From NCBI GenBank assembly GCA_036522275.1, contig DATDGC010000034.1, positions 1 to 40,518 of the forward strand: a stretch of DNA of 40,518 bases, in the 5' to 3' direction. The DNA is from JAHFRG01 sp036522275 (GTDB lineage Bacteria; Pseudomonadota; Gammaproteobacteria; Burkholderiales; JAHFRG01). Shown here in pieces: positions 25,347 through 32,863 of this stretch (positions are counted from its first letter, which is position 1; every line of letters begins with the position of its first letter). The position numbers were made by a program, and so were the translations under genes. The notes under the pieces were generated by a model. It was not told the origin of the DNA. It was given only the letters and a program-made list of their open reading frames with translations, and did not search any database.

Positions 25347-26675
25347 TTAATTTGCGACAACATCGCCGCGCAGCGAGTGATGCAAAGCCGCGGTGATGGT
25401 GACATTGGCAAAACTTCCTATCAGGCGGCGATGACCTGCAAAAAAGACCATCCGGTTATTTTCGGTACGCCCGGCCAGTTCATCTTGATTCTTTCTCGAT
25501 CGCCCTTCGACCAGCACCCGCTGCGTGCTGCCGACCATGTTGCGGCTGTTCGCCCGCGCCATGGCCTCGATTTTTTCCTGCAAGCGTGTCAGCCGTGCGA
25601 GTTTTATTTCTTCTGGAACCTGGTCAGGGAATTCCGCAGCCGGCGTACCGGGGCGCGGGCTGTAGGCAAAGCTGAAACTGGAATCGAAGCCCACTTCATC
25701 CACCAGCTTCATGGTGGTGGTAAAGTCATCTTCGGTCTCGCCTGGAAAGCCGACGATGAAATCCGAAGAGAGCGAAATCTGCGGCCGCACTTTACGCAGC
25801 CGGCGGATGATGGATTTGTATTCGAGCACCGTGTAGCCGCGCTTCATCGCGGCCAGGATACGGTCTGAGCCGGTTTGCACCGGCAGATGCACATGGCTTA
25901 CCAGCTTGGGTATCCTGCTATATGCGTCAATCAGCCTTTGGCTGAATTCCAGCGGATGCGAGGTGATGTAGCGCAGCCGCTCGATACCCGGGATTTCCGC
26001 CAGATATTCCAGCAGCAGCGCAAAATCGGCTGTTTCGCCATCGCTCATCAGGCCGCGGTAAGCATTCACGTTCTGCCCGAGGAGCGTGACTTCTTTAACG
26101 CCGTGCGGGGCCAAGTCCGCCACTTCCGCCAGCACATCGTCGAACGAGCGCGATACTTCTTCGCCACGGGTGTAGGGCACCACGCAAAAACTGCAATACT
26201 TGCTGCAGCCTTCCATGATGGAAACACAGGCGCTTGCGCCTTCCACCCTGGCTGGCGGCAGATGGTCGAATTTTTCGATTTCCGGAAACGAAATGTCTAC
26301 CTGCGGCTTGCCGCTCCTGCGCCGCGCATTCAGAAGCTGCGGCAGCCGGTGCAGCGTCTGCGGGCCGAACACCACGTCTACATAAGGCGCGCGCCCGATG
26401 ATAGCAGCGCCTTCCTGGCTTGCGACACAACCACCGACCCCGATCAGCAAATCAGGATTGCGTTGTTTGAGATACTTCCAGCGCCCCAGATAATGAAATA
26501 CTTTTTCCTGAGCTTTTTCGCGCACTGAGCAGGTGTTGAACAGAATTACGTCGGCGTCTTCCGGCTCGGAGGTTTTTTCCAGGCCTTGTGCTGCGTGTAA
26601 TACGTCCGCCATTTTCTCCGAGTCATACTCGTTCATCTGGCAGCCGAAGGTCTTGATGTAGAGTTTTTTTGCCAC
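25347..26675 (-). CDS. miaB: tRNA-2-methylthio-N6-dimethylallyladenosine synthase
   Basis: A 442-residue radical SAM methylthiotransferase that modifies A37 of tRNAs reading UNN codons. The N-terminal UPF0004 domain begins KLYIKTFGCQMNEYDSEKM. The radical SAM cysteines are in MEGCSKYCSFCVVPYTRG, and a TRAM domain ends the protein. I chose GTG 26673-26675 because AAGGG precedes it at a good distance and homologues start here; the frame is open to a GTG at 26726, inside the upstream gene. It probably heads the ybeZ-ybeY-corC-lnt run. Confidence 0.95.
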   Translation of the reverse strand: MAKKLYIKTFGCQMNEYDSEKMADVLHAAQGLEKTSEPEDADVILFNTCSVREKAQEKVFHYLGRWKYLKQRNPDLLIGVGGCVASQEGAAIIGRAPYVDVVFGPQTLHRLPQLLNARRRSGKPQVDISFPEIEKFDHLPPARVEGASACVSIMEGCSKYCSFCVVPYTRGEEVSRSFDDVLAEVADLAPHGVKEVTLLGQNVNAYRGLMSDGETADFALLLEYLAEIPGIERLRYITSHPLEFSQRLIDAYSRIPKLVSHVHLPVQTGSDRILAAMKRGYTVLEYKSIIRRLRKVRPQISLSSDFIVGFPGETEDDFTTTMKLVDEVGFDSSFSFAYSPRPGTPAAEFPDQVPEEIKLARLTRLQEKIEAMARANSRNMVGSTQRVLVEGRSRKNQDELAGRTENNRMVFFAGHRRLIGSFANVTITAALHHSLRGDVVAN

Positions 26676-26683
26676 GTTGGCCC

Positions 26684-27013
26684 TTATTTTTTCAGATTCG
26701 CCACTTCTTCGGGCGTCAACAGCCACATTTTTGCGAGATCGCCATTGCTGTCGATTTTATAAAGCACAATGGCGCTACGCGGCAGGTAATTCGGAAGAAT
26801 GACGCGGTTATTCTGGTCGATAATTATGGATCCGGGAGCAAGATGAAACCGCTTGTCTCCGATGGTCACGTAGGGGTACCTGCTTGCGGTGAGTTCGCCT
26901 GATACCGCGTTCTGGGGCAGGATGCGCCCGGCGACAGCCCATGGCTGCAACGCGAGCAATGCAGACAATGCTGTTCCGAGCAAGATTTTAAAAAATGGTC
27001 GTTGTGCGATCAA
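26684..27013 (-). CDS. Exported hypothetical protein
   Basis: About 109 residues with a clear signal peptide (FFKILLGTALSALLALQPWA, cleavage expected after AVA). The mature part contains YPYVTIGDKRFHLAPGSII, IDQNNRVILPNYLP and LYKIDSNGDLAKMWLLTPEE. I do not recognise a named domain; the repeated strand pattern suggests a small periplasmic beta-protein. The only start that keeps the signal peptide is a TTG at 27013 without a good ribosome site. It ends 8 nt before miaB and may be co-transcribed. Confidence 0.6.
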   Translation of the reverse strand: MIAQRPFFKILLGTALSALLALQPWAVAGRILPQNAVSGELTASRYPYVTIGDKRFHLAPGSIIIDQNNRVILPNYLPRSAIVLYKIDSNGDLAKMWLLTPEEVANLKK

Positions 27014-27053
27014 TCGGGCTGAGCTTTCAACGCAAAAGGCATTTAAAGGTAAT

Positions 27054-27129
27054 TGGTGGCGAATCAGGGATTTGAACCCCGGACCAAAGGATTATGATTC
27101 CTCTGCTCTAACCACTGAGCTAATTCGCC
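27054..27129 (-). tRNA. tRNA with CAU anticodon (probably Ile2, possibly elongator Met)
   Basis: A 76-nt cloverleaf including an encoded CCA. Acceptor stem GGCGAAT/ATTCGCC, D arm GCTC-AGTGGTTA-GAGC, anticodon stem GAGGA/TCCTT with loop ATCATAA, T arm CGGGG-TTCAAAT-CCCTG. The anticodon is CAU. The D loop and the TTGGTC variable region resemble E. coli tRNA-Ile2, whose C34 becomes lysidine, more than elongator tRNA-Met. An initiator tRNA is unlikely because the first pair is G-C and the GGG/CCC anticodon-stem pairs are absent. Confidence 0.92.
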
Positions 27130-27144
27130 ACGCTGAAATCCACC

Positions 27145-27174
27145 ATTTTCTTAGCTCGAGTGGCAATGTGTCAA
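27145..27174 (-). promoter_or_regulatory. Promoter of the tRNA gene
   Basis: On the minus strand, a perfect -35 TTGACA (27169-27174) and a -10 GAAAAT (27145-27150) are 18 bp apart. The expected start point is about 8-10 nt before the tRNA 5' end. A family A repeat ends 6 bp upstream of the -35. Confidence 0.6.
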
Positions 27175-27180
27175 GATAAA

Positions 27181-27829
27181 GGAACCTCTGATTAAGTCCC
27201 ACGCGGTTGCGACGGTGCGCAATCCGGGTGCAGGGCGAGGCGTGAAGAGCGCCGTTTGGTAAAGGCCAAACAAGCGACGAACAACAAAGCCATGTGGACG
27301 GGCGCCCCGGACTCGGACTCGCGCAGCGTGGAGCGGGAAGGGGCGCAAGCTGCCGCAAGAAACACTGTTAAGCGGGGGCGCTCATGCTGCCGCTCCCGCA
27401 CCCTAAGCTTCGCTGACCGTGTCGCGGCCGCCCCCGTCCCTTCGGGTTGCGGCAAAATGCGGTGTCTGCGTCGTGCTCGCCGGAGCGTAGAGCCTCGGGA
27501 CGTGCGACGGCGGAGGCGAGCGCTGGCCCGCGCAAGCAAGTGTAAACCGGCGAGCTGCGGCCCGCTCCGCTGCACAGCTTCGCAGGTGCAACACTGCGCG
27601 GGCCCTCCTCGGCTACGTAGTGCGCTCCGAACTCGGTCTCGCGCAGCGTGGTGCGGGCAGGGGCGCAGAAGGCTGCGTTTGATAACATGGAGCGGAGCTT
27701 GTGCGGCTGCTCCCGCAAGCGGGCCTTGGGCTAACGGGTCGCAGCCGCGCTACGACCTTCGTCGCGCGCCTTGCATCTGTCCGCATTTTGCCCGCAACGC
27801 AATTCGCGGAGGACTTAATCAGAGGTTCC
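27181..27829. repeat. Family A repeat, long composite copy (649 bp)
   Basis: Bounded by GGAACCTCTGATTAAGTCC (27181-27199) and GGACTTAATCAGAGGTTCC (27811-27829), perfect 19-bp inverted repeats. The interior joins a segment like 58-190 of the first repeat (from about 27300) to an unrelated-looking middle (about 27480-27720), then a right end with the CGACCTTCGTCGCGCGCCTTGC motif near 27750 shared with other copies. A small hairpin GTTTGG/CCAAAC lies at 27255-27272. No transposase is encoded and the ORFs look like GC-driven chance frames. The copy fills most of the 800 bp between the tRNA and ubiH-like genes. Confidence 0.8.
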
Positions 27830-27929
27830 TTTAGGCTTGTAAAACTTCGGCATTGCTCGCAAGCGCGGCGGAGGGTCATGATAATATGCGCTTTGACCTT
27901 TATTACCTAATTCTAAGGGGTAAACTTCC

Positions 27930-29084
27930 TTGTTTGATGTGATTATAGTGGGCGCCGGTCTGGTGGGGGCGAGTTTTGCGCTGGCTTTGAAAAATAGTGG
28001 CTTGCGTCTCGCACTGGTCGAAACTCATGCGCCCGCTTGGGATGACCAGTCTGGCTGGGATAACCGGGTTTACGCACTCAGTCCCGGAACCGCCGCGTTT
28101 CTCGATGGCTGCGGTATCTGGCAGCGGCTCGATTCCGCTCGCATCACGCCGATAACTGAAATGCAGGTGTATGGCGATGACGGCGCATCGCGACTTGATT
28201 TCAGCGCTTATGATTGCGGCTTGCCCGAACTTGCCTTTATCGCCGAAAATCGCCTGTTGCAGCATACCATGTGGCAACAGCTCGGCGCGCAACAAAACTT
28301 AACCGTGATATGTCCAGGAGAGTGTGAAGCGATCGAATGGGCAGCCGAGCATATCACGCTGCGCATCAAAGACGGCACGCACATGGATGCAAAACTTCTG
28401 GTCGGCGCCGATGGTGGCGATTCCTGGGTGCGTGAGCGAGCCGGAATAGACGCAAAGCGGCATCCGTACAGCCAGCTTGCGGTGGTAGCGAATTTTGAAG
28501 CTGAAAAACCACATCGCAACATTGCTTACCAATGGTTCCGCCAGGACGGCGTGCTGGCTTATTTGCCCCTGCCCGAGAAACGCATTTCCATCGTCTGGTC
28601 TACCGGCGAAGACCACGCGCAAAGCCTGCTTGCTTTGGCACAAGAAAAATTCTGCAGCGAGGTGGCACAAGCCGGCGGCCATGCGCTGGGCGATTTGCGT
28701 ATCATTACCCCTTGCGTTGCCTTTCCGCTGAAATTGCTGCGCGTCGAGCGCCTGGTCAACCCCCGTATTGCTTTAATTGGCGATGCCGCGCATGTGGTGC
28801 ACCCACTTGCCGGGCAGGGTGTCAATCTTGGTTTTCAGGACGCGCGCGTGCTGGCGGAAACTCTCATGAACCGCGGCATGCAAGTGGATTGCGGCGATTA
28901 CTACTTGCTGCGGCGCTATGAGCGGGCGCGCAAGGAGGATATTCTGGCAATGCAGCTTACCACGCACGGACTGCAACGGCTGTTCAGCAATCCGTGGCTC
29001 TCCGGTTTGCGCAACTTCGGCTTAAGGCTGACCAACGGCCTGCCGCAAATAAAAAGCTTTTTGGTGCAACGCGCCTTGAATTAG
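27930..29084 (+). CDS. UbiH/UbiF/VisC family FAD-dependent hydroxylase
   Basis: A 384-residue flavoprotein monooxygenase of the ubiquinone hydroxylase family, probably hydroxylating the quinone ring. The dinucleotide fold IIVGAGLVGASFALAL is at the N-terminus, the DG motif is LVGADGGDSWVRERAG, and the second FAD motif is ALIGDAAHVVHPLAGQGVNL. It starts with TTG at 27930, preceded by AAGGGG about 9 nt upstream; no better ATG keeps the Rossmann strand. Which ring position it hydroxylates cannot be told. dsbC follows, separated by a family A repeat. Confidence 0.87.
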   Translation: MFDVIIVGAGLVGASFALALKNSGLRLALVETHAPAWDDQSGWDNRVYALSPGTAAFLDGCGIWQRLDSARITPITEMQVYGDDGASRLDFSAYDCGLPELAFIAENRLLQHTMWQQLGAQQNLTVICPGECEAIEWAAEHITLRIKDGTHMDAKLLVGADGGDSWVRERAGIDAKRHPYSQLAVVANFEAEKPHRNIAYQWFRQDGVLAYLPLPEKRISIVWSTGEDHAQSLLALAQEKFCSEVAQAGGHALGDLRIITPCVAFPLKLLRVERLVNPRIALIGDAAHVVHPLAGQGVNLGFQDARVLAETLMNRGMQVDCGDYYLLRRYERARKEDILAMQLTTHGLQRLFSNPWLSGLRNFGLRLTNGLPQIKSFLVQRALN

Positions 29085-29098
29085 ACTGTCCAATTTAA

Positions 29099-29372
29099 GG
29101 AACTTCTAATTAAGTCCTCCGCGAATTGCGTTGCAGGTAAAATGCGGATGGATGCAAGGCGCGCGACGAAGGTCGTAGCCGGGACTACGAAGCCAAGGAG
29201 CGCAACGACGCAGACGCTGCATTTTGCCGCAACCCAAAGGGACGGGGCTTTCCGGGCGGTCTGCTTTGTCGCTTGGCTTGCCAAGGGGAATGACCCTTGG
29301 CTGCACCTCGCTTCGCGCATCCCATCCCGGAAAGACGCCGTCGCAACCGCGTGGGACCTAATCAGAGGTTCC
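29099..29372. repeat. Family A repeat (274 bp)
   Basis: The left end is GGAACTTCTAATTAAGTCC (29099-29117) and the right end GGACCTAATCAGAGGTTCC (29354-29372), imperfect inverted repeats. The core contains nested inverted repeats, for example GTTGCAGGTAAAATGC against GCATTTTGCCGCAAC, and the hairpin TCGTAG/CTACGA. It shares the layout and most of the sequence of the 275-bp copy at 31510-31784. It ends 24 bp before the dsbC start, and its frame runs open into dsbC. Confidence 0.82.
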
Positions 29373-29396
29373 CAGCCGACATTTAGAGAATACATC

Positions 29397-30125
29397 ATGC
29401 CGAGACAACAAGCCTTGATAAAAGCCTGCCTATTGCTGGCACTGCTAATTTTTGCCGGTAGAGCGGCGGCTGACGAAGCATCGGTGAAAAAGGCGGCGCA
29501 GGCGAAATTTCCACAATCCAACATCGAGAGCGTGACCAAGACGCCTTACTTCGGGCTTTACGAAGTATACATCGACAGGGAATTGTTCTACACCGACGAT
29601 AAGCTCGATTATTTTATTCTTGGCAGCATTTTTGACGGCAAAACCCTGCAGAACCTCTCCGAAGAGCGCAAAAGAAAGCTGAGCGCGATCAAGTTTGATT
29701 CCCTGCCGCTGGATCTCGCCATCAAGATCGTGAAAGGCAACGGCAAGCGCAAAGTGGCGATTTTTTCCGACCCGTATTGTCCCTTCTGCCAGAAGCTGGA
29801 ACAGGACATGGTCAATGTCACCGACGTGACGATTTACACTTTTCTCTATCCGATCGAATCCCTGCATCCCGGTGCGACGGAAAAAGCCAAGGCGATATGG
29901 TGTTCGTCTGATCGCGTCAAGGCATGGAACGACTTCATGCTCAAGCACAGTGGGCCGGAAGCCAAATCCAGCTGTGATACGCCGGTGGACAGAATCGTCG
30001 AGTTTGGGCAGAAAAAAGCCATCCGCGGAACGCCAACGCTGATTTTCGCCGATGGACAAGTAATTCCCGGCGCAATTCCCACCGCGCAATTGGAGCAGAT
30101 ACTGAACAGCCCCGGCACGGAATAG
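29397..30125 (+). CDS. dsbC: Thiol:disulfide interchange protein DsbC
   Basis: A 242-residue periplasmic disulfide isomerase. The signal peptide covers about residues 1-25 (LLLALLIFAGRAAA-D). An N-terminal dimerisation domain precedes the thioredoxin fold with the active site DPYCPFCQKL (C128 and C131) and the cis-Pro loop RGTPTLIFADG. A second Cys pair (IWCSSD and SSCDTP) matches the structural disulfide of DsbC. I chose ATG 29397 because it gives the signal peptide at the N-terminus; an in-frame start at 29142 lies inside the repeat and would add 85 repeat-encoded residues. Confidence 0.94.
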   Translation: MPRQQALIKACLLLALLIFAGRAAADEASVKKAAQAKFPQSNIESVTKTPYFGLYEVYIDRELFYTDDKLDYFILGSIFDGKTLQNLSEERKRKLSAIKFDSLPLDLAIKIVKGNGKRKVAIFSDPYCPFCQKLEQDMVNVTDVTIYTFLYPIESLHPGATEKAKAIWCSSDRVKAWNDFMLKHSGPEAKSSCDTPVDRIVEFGQKKAIRGTPTLIFADGQVIPGAIPTAQLEQILNSPGTE

Positions 30126-30141
30126 TTTGTCTCTCAAAAAA

Positions 30142-31317
30142 CTAATTGGCTTGCAACTGATAGTCATTCGGCAGCAGCACCCACATCTTGCCGCTTTGCT
30201 TCATCTTGCCCGCCTGATTGGCGGCTTCCTCGCCAAAACCCCAGAAAAAATCCGCGCGTACGCCGCCGTTGATAGCGCCGCCTCTATCTTGCGCCAGCAT
30301 CAGGCGGTTTAACGGCTTGTTTGAATTAGGCCAGGTGGTGGAAAGATAAACCGGTGCGCCTTGCGGGATAATGCGCGGATCGATGGCGAGGCTGCGCCCC
30401 GCCGTGAGCGGTACGCCCAATGCACCAATCGGCCCCGGCAGATTGCTTGGCAATTCGCGGAAAAACACGTAGCTTGGGTTCTCGTTCAACAGCGCGGCGA
30501 GTTTCTGCGGATTCTGGACTCCCCAGTTTTTGATTCCCTGCATCGAGGCCTTTTCCAGCGGCAGCTCCCCGCGCTCCACCAATAGCCTGCCGATGGATTT
30601 GTAGGGATAGCCATTTTGCTCGGCATAGCCGATGCGGATAGTCTCGCCGGTATCGAGCTTAACCCGGCCCGAGCCCTGGATTTGCAGAAAAAACAGTTCC
30701 ACCGGGTCGTCCAACCACAGCAGTTCCCGCCCATTAAGCGCAGGCGAGCCCTGATCAATTTCAGCACGACTGTAATAAGGAACGACTTTTCTCCCGATGA
30801 CGCGCCCGCGCAGCCGCAAGTTTTTAAGCTCCGGGTAAACATCGCTCATATCCACCACCAGCAAATCATCGGGCACGCCATAAAGCGGATAGCGGTGGCG
30901 TTTGGACAGCGTGCGGCTGCCATACAGCAGCGGCTCGTAATAGCCGGTAACTAAACCTTCATCGCTGCCGTCGGCGTTCAGCACTTGATACGGCGTGAAA
31001 TTCAATTCGAAAAAGTCACGAAGGTGCTGGTTGTCTTTGTGCTCGAAAAACTCCGCGGTCAGGCATATTGGCTGCCACGCGAGCTGCTTCTCGAGCGCGC
31101 TGCAACTTTGCAGAAAAGCGTCCCAGGCTTGAACCAGATTGTCCTCGGTCCAGTCGGGCAACGCATCCCAGGTGCTTACCTGAAGCTTGGGAAGAGGGGG
31201 TATGGGCGGTATTACTATTGGAGGAATGGTAACCGGAGCAGGAGGCTTTTCCAGCGTAGTGCACGCTGTCAGCAACAATCCCGCAGCAAGCAGGAAAAAA
31301 CGTATTTGGCGTTGCAT
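30142..31317 (-). CDS. mltA: Membrane-bound lytic murein transglycosylase A
   Basis: A 391-residue lipoprotein that cleaves peptidoglycan glycan strands to 1,6-anhydro ends at the outer membrane. The lipobox LLTAC puts the lipid Cys at residue 19, followed by a Pro-rich linker. The MltA domain contains VTGYYEPLLYGSR and IQGSGRVKLDTGETIRIGYA. The C-terminal 3D domain has LMLAQDRGGAINGGVRADFF, which carries the aspartates. It converges with dsbC, with 16 bp between the stops. Confidence 0.94.
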   Translation of the reverse strand: MQRQIRFFLLAAGLLLTACTTLEKPPAPVTIPPIVIPPIPPLPKLQVSTWDALPDWTEDNLVQAWDAFLQSCSALEKQLAWQPICLTAEFFEHKDNQHLRDFFELNFTPYQVLNADGSDEGLVTGYYEPLLYGSRTLSKRHRYPLYGVPDDLLVVDMSDVYPELKNLRLRGRVIGRKVVPYYSRAEIDQGSPALNGRELLWLDDPVELFFLQIQGSGRVKLDTGETIRIGYAEQNGYPYKSIGRLLVERGELPLEKASMQGIKNWGVQNPQKLAALLNENPSYVFFRELPSNLPGPIGALGVPLTAGRSLAIDPRIIPQGAPVYLSTTWPNSNKPLNRLMLAQDRGGAINGGVRADFFWGFGEEAANQAGKMKQSGKMWVLLPNDYQLQAN

Positions 31318-31370
31318 TGGTTTTTGGTTAAAGTAGCAGGCTGAGTTTAGACAAGTATAACAAACGACAA

Positions 31371-31472
31371 ATGGACTGGTTGCTGTTAGAGGCGGGCGTC
31401 GCGCTTCTGGTTCTCATCCTCATCGTGTGGTGGACTTGGCCGCGTGGGCGCAACAAGGGTGACAAGCGTTGA
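31371..31472 (+). CDS. Small single-span membrane protein (33 aa)
   Basis: A 33-residue frame: MDWLLLEAG, then one hydrophobic helix of about 16 residues (VALLVLILIVWWTW), then a basic tail ending KGDKR. This is the layout of a bacterial small membrane protein with its tail in the cytoplasm. The gene is divergent from mltA, with 53 bp between starts. No strong ribosome site is visible. A TATAAC at 31356-31361 is too close to the start to serve a normal leader. Function unknown. Confidence 0.5.
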   Translation: MDWLLLEAGVALLVLILIVWWTWPRGRNKGDKR

Positions 31473-31509
31473 TCCGCCGATAGCCGCTTTCAGTTGCATT
31501 CGCACTAAG

Positions 31510-31784
31510 GGAACCTCTGAACAAGTCCCCCGTGGAGCGCGTTTTTGGCGCAATGCGGATGATTGCTAGGCGCGCGACGAAGGTGCATAGCCGTAGCTTA
31601 AGCACGAGGAGCGCAACGACACAAGCGCCGCATTGCGCCGAAACCCGAACGGGACGGGGCTTTCCGGGCGATCTGCTTTGTCGCTCGGCTTGCGAAGGGG
31701 GTCAACCATTCGCTGCGCCTCGCTTCGCGCATGTCATCCCGGAAAGCCAGCGTCGCGCCTGCGTAGGACTTGTTCAGAGGTTCC
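31510..31784. repeat. Family A repeat, covarying TIR variant (275 bp)
   Basis: The ends are GGAACCTCTGAACAAGTCC (31510-31528) and GGACTTGTTCAGAGGTTCC (31766-31784), perfect inverted repeats that differ from the other copies at the same central positions on both sides (GAACAAG against GATTAAG). The core contains GGCGCAATGCGG / CCGCATTGCGCC as an internal inverted repeat. Core sequence matches the copy at 29099-29372 and, reversed, the copy at 1-333. Its right edge touches the stop of the methyltransferase gene. Confidence 0.82.
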
Positions 31785-32381
31785 TTAAATTTTCACCAGC
31801 CGGATGTTCCTGAACCAGCCATTCACCAGCACCGGCACATCGGATTCCACTTTCAATCCAAACACGCTTTCCAGCACGTCTTCAAATACTACGTCCAGTC
31901 GTGTCGCGATGCGCGCGGCAAGCGGGTTGAGGGCGCGCCGAAACCAAGCCTGCTCGTTTCTGCGCAGGAATTTGTCAAGTAGCAGGATGTGGCCGCCCGT
32001 TTTCAGGACGCGGGCGGTTTCCTTGAGGCATTGCGCAGGGTCAGGCACCACCGCGAGAATCAGATGCAGTACCACATAATCAAAACAATTATCCGCAAAT
32101 GGCAGGTTTAAGCTATTACCCTGTATCAGATGGATTTGCAAATTACCGCTGCACGATCGGGCCCGGTGCAGCATCGCTGCGGTTAAATCCAGACCGATGT
32201 AGTGATGGGTTGGCGGCAGGTACGGGAGATCCAGGCCGGTGCCGATGCCGTTAACCAGAATGCTTAATCCGCCGCTGTTGGGAAGTTGCTTGAGGCTTTG
32301 CGCGCGGATTTTCGAAGTTGCGCGCCGGATTGCGGCGTCGTAGAACGGCGCAATCAGCGTATAGCTGAGCTTGAGCGACAC
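31785..32381 (-). CDS. Class I SAM-dependent methyltransferase
   Basis: A 198-residue methyltransferase of the ubiquinone/menaquinone methylase-like type. Motif I is LVNGIGTGLDLPYL, motif II YIGLDLTAAML, then NSLNLPFADNCFDYVVLHL and a post-motif LKTGGHILLLDKF. The substrate cannot be inferred; lipid or quinone methylation is possible. It starts with GTG at 32379-32381, 2 nt after the apaG stop, so the two are probably coupled. The stop codon is directly at the edge of a family A repeat, so the last residues may have been altered by the insertion. Confidence 0.8.
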   Translation of the reverse strand: MSLKLSYTLIAPFYDAAIRRATSKIRAQSLKQLPNSGGLSILVNGIGTGLDLPYLPPTHHYIGLDLTAAMLHRARSCSGNLQIHLIQGNSLNLPFADNCFDYVVLHLILAVVPDPAQCLKETARVLKTGGHILLLDKFLRRNEQAWFRRALNPLAARIATRLDVVFEDVLESVFGLKVESDVPVLVNGWFRNIRLVKI

Positions 32382-32383
32382 GT

Positions 32384-32767
32384 TTAATGTAGCACGCGGG
32401 GTATGCTCAAAGTGAATTCGGGTATCGGCGCATCAAAGCTTACGCCATCCTCGGCGACCATTTGATAGCTCCCGCTCATCGTTCCCACCTGGGTGGCAAT
32501 GGCGGTGCCGCTGGTGTATTCAAAACTTTCGTTGGGTTTTAAAAACGGCTGCTCGCCGACCACCCCCAGGCCGCGCACTTCCTGCAAGTGGTTTTCCGCA
32601 TCGGTGATGATCCAGTGGCGGCTGATGAGCTGCGCGCCAACGCTGCCGGTATTGGTGAGGGTTATGGTATAGGCGAAGACGTAGCGCCCATTCTCCACAT
32701 CGGATTGCTCGGGGATGAAGCTGGTGTGCGCGGTAACGGATATTTCGTATTTTTTGCTGCTGCCCAT
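32384..32767 (-). CDS. apaG: ApaG protein (Co2+/Mg2+ efflux-associated)
   Basis: A 127-residue single-domain protein of the ApaG/DUF525 family, a fibronectin-like beta fold. Conserved parts are FAYTITLTNTGSVGAQLISR, HWIITDAENHLQEVRGLGVV and FEYTSGTAIATQVGTMSGSY. The biochemical role is not settled. It is divergent from rpe, as is common in betaproteobacteria, with a 96-bp shared upstream region. Confidence 0.94.
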   Translation of the reverse strand: MGSSKKYEISVTAHTSFIPEQSDVENGRYVFAYTITLTNTGSVGAQLISRHWIITDAENHLQEVRGLGVVGEQPFLKPNESFEYTSGTAIATQVGTMSGSYQMVAEDGVSFDAPIPEFTLSIPRVLH

Positions 32768-32863
32768 GGCATTATTCTAAGACAAGTGGCAGGAAGACAC
32801 CACCTGTATGGCGCAATGGATAACGGGTAAAATGCGCCTTTGGGTAAGCACAGGACGGGTGCC

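Noticed and set aside
27256..27834. A 192-codon plus-strand frame
   Set aside because: It lies almost wholly within the composite repeat, is extremely Arg/Ala/Cys-rich and matches the frames of other repeat copies.
29142..29396. N-terminal extension of DsbC
   Set aside because: It is encoded by a repeat and precedes a normal signal peptide, so it cannot be the native N-terminus of an exported protein.
27181..31784. Autonomous insertion sequence among the family A copies
   Set aside because: None of the copies encodes a transposase or recombinase that I can recognise, so they were recorded as non-autonomous repeats.
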